NCBI RefSeq assembly: GCF_002482975.1
Contig: NZ_DLHA01000032.1
Location: 390,304 to 454,303, forward strand
Direction: 5' to 3'
Source: Flavobacterium sp. UBA7680
Lineage (GTDB): Bacteria; Bacteroidota; Bacteroidia; Flavobacteriales; Flavobacteriaceae
DNA length: 64,000 nucleotides
The position numbers and the translations under genes were made by a program. Of the stretch, positions 59,268 through 64,000 are shown piece by piece (position 1 is the stretch's first letter; each line of letters opens with the position of its first letter). The notes under the pieces were generated by a model. That model was not told the DNA's origin. It saw only the letters and a list, made by a program, of their open reading frames with translations, and made no database searches.

Positions 59268-62200
59268 TTATTTGATAATATTGAGATCTGAGTTGAAAGA
59301 ACTCTTGTATTTTTTAATGTATTCTGACGGCGTCATTCCAAAGAGTTTTACAAACTGCTGTCTGAAATATTTTGGATCTTCAAAACCAACTTCGGCACTT
59401 GCCTGGGTAATATTCATGTCTTCGGTGAGCATTAACATCGCCGCTCTTCGAATACGAACAGAACGTATAAAAGCATTTAAAGTCTGTCCCGAAATGATTT
59501 TGATTTTAGTATAAAGCGTTCTGTGGCTCATTCCCATTTCGAGCGCAAAGTTTTTGATGGTAAAATCTCTTTTATGAATATTGGCTTCTACAATGTCAAT
59601 ACATTTTTTTAGCATTTCCTGATATTCTACCGGAACTTTTTGGGTATTTTCCTTAAGTGTAATGCTGTCTAAGAAATACGTTCGCAGATTACTTCTGTTT
59701 CGCAGTAACGATTCTACACGTGCTTTGAGTATATCATCATCAAATGGCTTTGTGATATAATCATCGGCACCATCGTTAATTCCCTGCAAATGAGTTTCAG
59801 GATTTTTTGATGCCGTAAGCAGAATTACCGGAATATGCGACAAATCGTTGCTTTCTTTTATTTTTCGGCATAATTCTAAACCATCCATTTCTTCCATTGT
59901 AATATCACTGATTACAAGATCCGGCATGTGTTTTTTGGTCAGTTTTAAACCTTCTTCTCCATTTTCGGCACTGTAAACGACATAGTTTTCTGAGAATAAT
60001 TTTATCAGATAAGCTCTGATTTCGGCATTATCATCAATAATTAAAACGGTGCGTTTTTCGGTAAGCATGATTTTTTGGAAATCACTTTCTGAAACTATAG
60101 TATTTGAGGCTGCATTGTTTTCTTCGGCATCGTCAATTATTAATTCATCAAATAATTGGCTTCTTTGCGGAGCGTCATTTGTAATTTCAACATTTTCAAA
60201 ATGGCTGTTTCCTTTCAGAAAAGTTAGTTTAAAAATACTTCCTTTCCCTATTTCGCTTTCGCAGCTTACTTTGCCTTTATGTTTGTCTACAAAATATTTG
60301 ACAATAAAAAGTCCGATTCCGAAACCGGTTCCTATTGAAACTTTTGAATTGATTTGTTTGAATTTTTCGAAAATTACCTCGATATCTTTTTTCTCGATTC
60401 CGTCGCCGTTATCCGAAATTTCAAGAAAAACCTCATCCTCACTTTCTGTTACTATAAGATTAATTTCTCCGCCAATTGGTGTGTACTTAAAAGCATTTGA
60501 CATTAAGTTGAATAACGAAATCTCAATTTTTTCATAATCGCCAATAATTACAATTTCATGATCCGGAATTGTAAAATTATAATCGATGTTTTTATCTTTA
60601 GCCTGATTTACAAAACATTGATACACTTCATTACAAAGATTGTTTACATTTATTGGAGATAAACGAAGCGAATCCGCATCATTTTCTGCTTTTCTAAAAA
60701 GTAAAAGCTGATCTACAAGACTTAAAAGTCTTCTGGCATTTCGGTGTGCAATTGCCAAATCACTTCCCGAAGAACCATTTTGGACATCTTCTTTTTGAAC
60801 TGCTTTTTTCAACGGATTTATAATCAGCGAAAGCGGGGTTCTAAATTCATGCGAAATATAAGTAAACATAGAAGATTGTTTTTCGGCAATTTCCTTTTCT
60901 TTCTTACTTTCCAGTTCGGCAATTTTGACTTTATATTTTAGTTTTTCTTTGTTTTTATGGTAATCCAAATAAACAAAAAGAAGTCCTGCAATACTCAAAA
61001 TATACAATAAATAAGCCCACAAGGTTCTGTACCAAGGTGGCAGAACTTGTATGGAAACAAGGCTGACTTCTTTGTTCCAGCCTCCTTTAAAATTGGTTGT
61101 TTTTACTTTAAAAGTATATTTTCCTTCGGGAAGTCTGGAGTAATTTGCTTTTCGGGCCTGACCCACATAATTCCATTGTTCGTCCCAGTTTTCTAAAAAA
61201 TAAGCATAATTTATTTTGTCGGCATTATTATAATCTAAGGCAACAAATTCTAAAGATAAAGTGGTTTGATCGTAAGCCAGTTCGACTTCTTTTATTTTTT
61301 CAGAATTGGTTGTGATTTCTGCTTTGCTTTCTTCTATGGGCTGATTGTTTACATAAAAATCAGTCAGCAAAACATTATTCTTTTGATTGAATCCTTTTAT
61401 GGCTTCTGGAAAAAAGATATTAAAACCGTTTATGCCACCAAAAAGAAATTCTCCTGTCGATAACTGAAGTCCGGCATTAAAACTAAACTGATTACTTTGA
61501 AGTCCGTCGTTTATAGAGAAATTGCGGAAGGTTTTTCTCTTTTTATCAAATCGGCAAATGCCATTATACGTACTCATCCAAAGATTTCCTTCTTTATCTT
61601 CAAATAATCTTAAAATGGTATTGGAAGGAAGTCCGTCATCAGACGTAAATCTTTTGAATTTATTTGTTTTTCGGTCAAATAAAAGCAAACCGCCTTCCTG
61701 CGTTCCTAGCCATAAATTTTTGTCTTTATCTTCATAAATGCATCGAACAGGGTTTCCTATTGTAGTTTTGGTAATCTTTTTGGTGTTTTTTTCTATGGAA
61801 AATAAAGAGGTATAATTTCCTCCCCAAAGCTTTCCGTCGCTTGTTTCTATGATAGACTGAAGATTGGTCACATTTTTATCAAAAAGAACAAAATTGTTTT
61901 GCGCTCGGTCAAAAAGATATAAAGTGCCTTCGTTTGTCGCACTTGCCCAAATATTTGCTTTTGAATCTTTGTAGACAAACCAAATATTTTTCTCCACTTG
62001 TTTGGTGTACGGATTGTAACAAGAAAATTTCGTTACCGTATTGTTTTCTTTATTGATTCTGTTTACGCCGCCAGCCCAGGTCGAAAGCCAGATATCATTA
62101 TTGTTATCACGAACAATTCCGGTAATAAAACTGCTTGAAAGTGCATTGCTGTAATTGATGTAAGTGTTATTTTTTCGGTCCCAATATTTTAAACCTGCAC

Positions 62201-63308
62201 CGTCTGTACCAACCCATAAATTCTTTTTTTCGTCTTCGCAAAAAGACAGAATAAAGTTTTCGGCGGGATCTTTTCCATTGTATCTAATGCTTTTAAAATA
62301 TTTTGGCGTGTCGCTCAACATACTGATTCCGCCGCGAAGGGAACCAAACCATTTGTTCCCTGATTTATCTTCGTATAAACTCCAAACCGAATTACTTTTT
62401 GCCAGTTGGTTGTTTTTAACCGAATTATATGGCACAGCTTTTTTATTGTTTCCAATAACCTGAAAAATGCCGCAGCCGTCTGTTGTAACCCAGATTTCGC
62501 CTTTTTTGTCTGCGAGAATATCCGTAACGCTGCATTTGTTTGAGAAATAATTATCCGAAAGTGTTCCGGTTTTGGTATTAAACAGAAAAAGCCCTTCGTC
62601 TGTTCCGAACCAAAGATTTCCATCTAAAGAGAGTTTCATTGCTTTTACACCAATTGAAAGCGGAAAAACTACTTGTAATCTCTTTGAATTATAAGTGTAA
62701 TTGCAAAGTCCGACATTTCGAATATAAACCCAGCTTCCGGATTTATTCTTATTTTCCTGAATGGCTATCGCGTCGTAGTTATTGACGTTGATTTGGTTTC
62801 CTAAAACGGTAAGCGGAATTGGTTTCCCGATAAATGAACCATTTTCGAAAGCAACTAATCCTAAATTTTGAGAAGCAATTAAAAAAAGTTTATCAGAAAC
62901 AGAACGCATCTGATGTACAATATCTTTTAGGGATTTTGTCTTTTTATTTGAAAAAGTATATTCGACAGAATGAAATGTAGCCGAAGTTTTGTTGTAAATG
63001 CAGACTCCGTTGTTTCCTCCTACCCAAATGTTGTTTTTAGAATCGCCTTCGATATTGTAAATCGCATTGAATAATAATGATTTTGGATCGTTGATTCGGT
63101 TTCTAAAAACTTTAAAATTGTAGCCATCGTATCGGTTTAAACCATCGTAAGTTCCAAACCACATAAAACCTTCACTATCCTGAAATATCGTGGTTACGGA
63201 ATTATTTGATAATCCGTCAGATATATCCAAAAACTTAACGGGATAATCTTGCGAATATCCTGAAAATGAAAAGCCTATTAGTAGAAGATATAGAAAAAAA
63301 TGCTTCAA
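59268..63308 (-). CDS. Hybrid two-component system sensor/regulator (HTCS) of PUL 2
   Basis: 1346 residues. Signal sequence (ending FSGYSQ); two-component-regulator propeller repeats (ISDGLSNNSVTTIFQDSEGFMWFG and many more, about 25-660); Y_Y_Y domain (about 675-755); transmembrane helix (about 758-783). HisKA with H820 in ISHEFRTPLSL; HATPase with LMSNAFKYTPIGG and GTGFGIGLFIVK; receiver domain with D1135 in ISDITMEEMDG; C-terminal AraC HTH (about 1240-1335, ITQASAEVGFEDPKYFRQQF). It lies upstream of PUL 2 in the same direction and is its likely activator. Confidence 0.96.
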   Translation of the reverse strand: MKHFFLYLLLIGFSFSGYSQDYPVKFLDISDGLSNNSVTTIFQDSEGFMWFGTYDGLNRYDGYNFKVFRNRINDPKSLLFNAIYNIEGDSKNNIWVGGNNGVCIYNKTSATFHSVEYTFSNKKTKSLKDIVHQMRSVSDKLFLIASQNLGLVAFENGSFIGKPIPLTVLGNQINVNNYDAIAIQENKNKSGSWVYIRNVGLCNYTYNSKRLQVVFPLSIGVKAMKLSLDGNLWFGTDEGLFLFNTKTGTLSDNYFSNKCSVTDILADKKGEIWVTTDGCGIFQVIGNNKKAVPYNSVKNNQLAKSNSVWSLYEDKSGNKWFGSLRGGISMLSDTPKYFKSIRYNGKDPAENFILSFCEDEKKNLWVGTDGAGLKYWDRKNNTYINYSNALSSSFITGIVRDNNNDIWLSTWAGGVNRINKENNTVTKFSCYNPYTKQVEKNIWFVYKDSKANIWASATNEGTLYLFDRAQNNFVLFDKNVTNLQSIIETSDGKLWGGNYTSLFSIEKNTKKITKTTIGNPVRCIYEDKDKNLWLGTQEGGLLLFDRKTNKFKRFTSDDGLPSNTILRLFEDKEGNLWMSTYNGICRFDKKRKTFRNFSINDGLQSNQFSFNAGLQLSTGEFLFGGINGFNIFFPEAIKGFNQKNNVLLTDFYVNNQPIEESKAEITTNSEKIKEVELAYDQTTLSLEFVALDYNNADKINYAYFLENWDEQWNYVGQARKANYSRLPEGKYTFKVKTTNFKGGWNKEVSLVSIQVLPPWYRTLWAYLLYILSIAGLLFVYLDYHKNKEKLKYKVKIAELESKKEKEIAEKQSSMFTYISHEFRTPLSLIINPLKKAVQKEDVQNGSSGSDLAIAHRNARRLLSLVDQLLLFRKAENDADSLRLSPINVNNLCNEVYQCFVNQAKDKNIDYNFTIPDHEIVIIGDYEKIEISLFNLMSNAFKYTPIGGEINLIVTESEDEVFLEISDNGDGIEKKDIEVIFEKFKQINSKVSIGTGFGIGLFIVKYFVDKHKGKVSCESEIGKGSIFKLTFLKGNSHFENVEITNDAPQRSQLFDELIIDDAEENNAASNTIVSESDFQKIMLTEKRTVLIIDDNAEIRAYLIKLFSENYVVYSAENGEEGLKLTKKHMPDLVISDITMEEMDGLELCRKIKESNDLSHIPVILLTASKNPETHLQGINDGADDYITKPFDDDILKARVESLLRNRSNLRTYFLDSITLKENTQKVPVEYQEMLKKCIDIVEANIHKRDFTIKNFALEMGMSHRTLYTKIKIISGQTLNAFIRSVRIRRAAMLMLTEDMNITQASAEVGFEDPKYFRQQFVKLFGMTPSEYIKKYKSSFNSDLNIIK

Positions 63309-63460
63309 AGTCTAATTTTTAAAATACTTGTAAAAAGTACAATTATAAGCTAATTTGACAGTATTTTACAAAAATTACAATATAAAAATTATATTTTACC
63401 CTTTGTTTATAGGATTTTTATAGTGGTTGATTGTTTTTAATAAAGTTATACCTATGTTTT

Positions 63461-63534
63461 TGTCTTTGCGAGGAACGAAGCAATCTCATTTGCTGAATCA
63501 ATTTCTAGTGCGGTTGCTTCGTTCCTCGCAATGA
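63461..63534. repeat. Family-B palindromic repeat, short copy
   Basis: TGTCTTTGCGAGGAACGAAG and a right arm ending TTCCTCGCAATGACG pair around a shorter loop unrelated to the other copies. It lies between the PfkB kinase stop and the HTCS gene. Confidence 0.83.
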
Positions 63535-63552
63535 CGTTCTTTGAGGTTATTT

Positions 63553-64000
63553 TTATTTTCTTTTCATTAAATTCTCAATTTGTGATAAAGAAATTTTCGG
63601 ATTTGCGCCTGGCGATCTAGCAACTAACGCTCCCATTGCACAGGCAAAATCTAAAGCTTCCTGCGGTTTTTTATCTGTAAGTAAAGATGTTACTAAAGTT
63701 GCCAAGAAAGAATCTCCCGCACCAACAGTATCAGCAACAATAATTGGATAACCATTATTTTCATAAAAAGCGCCTTCCCATAAAAGTAAAGCTCCATTTT
63801 TTCCTCTTGTAACACATATTCCTTTTACGTCTGCCAAAGAAGAAATAAAATTCATATTCTCTTTTAAATCTGTATGTGGAAAGTTTAAAGCTGATGCAAT
63901 TTCTAAAATTTCCTCATCATTGAACTTAACGAAATTGGCTGATTTCATTAATTGTTCGAGGATTTCATACGTATAATGAGGCTTTCTTAAATTGACATCA
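63553..64000 (-). CDS. PfkB-family carbohydrate kinase (fructokinase-like), 5' part outside window
   Basis: The frame is open to the right edge; an internal ATG at 63948 is not the start, because the preceding codons (DVNLRKPHYTYEILEQL) are typical kinase sequence. The PfkB signature DTVGAGDSFLATLV carries the catalytic Asp, followed by EALDFACAMGALVARSPGANP. DVNLR and the C-terminal GANP pattern resemble Bacteroidota fructokinases; a different sugar is possible. It ends 244 bp before the HTCS start and is on the same strand, so it may precede the PUL 2 regulator in a transcript, though a repeat lies between them. Confidence 0.9.
   Translation of the reverse strand, partial: DVNLRKPHYTYEILEQLMKSANFVKFNDEEILEIASALNFPHTDLKENMNFISSLADVKGICVTRGKNGALLLWEGAFYENNGYPIIVADTVGAGDSFLATLVTSLLTDKKPQEALDFACAMGALVARSPGANPKISLSQIENLMKRK

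Noticed and set aside
60049..60537. Antisense ORF (162 residues) inside the HTCS gene
   Set aside because: It is opposite a strongly conserved kinase region; the low-complexity Ser/Leu/Ile composition is typical of a reverse-frame shadow.
63553..63948. Complete 131-residue kinase from the ATG at 63948
   Set aside because: The frame continues upstream to the window edge with conserved PfkB sequence, so the ATG is internal and the gene is truncated by the window.

Overview
The window looks like a Flavobacterium or close flavobacterial (Bacteroidota) chromosome. The DNA is visibly AT-rich. It carries two SusC/SusD polysaccharide utilisation loci (PULs) with hybrid two-component sensors, a T9SS-type sorting tail, Y_Y_Y/propeller sensors, TAnnTTTG-type promoters and no obvious Shine-Dalgarno pattern. 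No rRNA, tRNA, CRISPR, phage or transposase gene was seen.

Layout. 1-7 kb: a GH16 beta-glucanase cut by the left edge, its probable membrane-bound LuxR-type sensor/regulator, and an HAD/NUDIX/SnoaL-like group. 7-14.5 kb: a hexuronate region with a DUF4861 protein, a LacI regulator lacking a normal start codon, and a divergent yhcH / fructuronate reductase (SDR) / uxuA / beta-helix protein operon behind a readable promoter and operator. 14.8-30.8 kb: PUL 1 (HTCS sensor, SusC, SusD, GH88, GH2, jelly-roll lyase-like protein with T9SS tail, GH2). Both GH2 enzymes keep the uronate-binding N-x-K motif, and GH88 removes unsaturated uronic acid, so PUL 1 plus the uxu operon form one route from a glucuronate-containing polysaccharide to 2-keto-3-deoxygluconate (KDG). 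30.9-33 kb: DUF2911 and beta-lactamase-fold proteins. 33-40.6 kb: a PaoABC-type periplasmic molybdenum aldehyde oxidoreductase with its maturation set (cysteine desulfurase, MocA-like cytidylyltransferase, XdhC/PaoD-like chaperone). 40.7-42.8 kb: NlpE-like lipoprotein, YegP, XRE regulator and two membrane proteins, one only 31 residues. 43-63.3 kb: PUL 2 on the minus strand (HTCS, surface glycan-binding lipoprotein, SusC, SusD, two GH30, GH2, GH27, tandem-domain GH43), whose enzyme set suggests a beta-1,6-galactan or type II arabinogalactan. 63.5-64 kb: a PfkB sugar kinase cut by the right edge.

The most unusual feature is the intergenic DNA. In the uxu operon and both PULs, every same-strand gap longer than about 100 bp that I checked holds a large inverted repeat, while tight junctions hold none. 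The elements belong to many sequence families but share an architecture: arms built from degenerate 7-9 nt words, often nested inside each other like Russian dolls. One supplies the last codons and stop of the cysteine desulfurase gene. I read them as a flavobacterial REP/MITE-like class that may set mRNA ends or stability inside operons. That role is inference.
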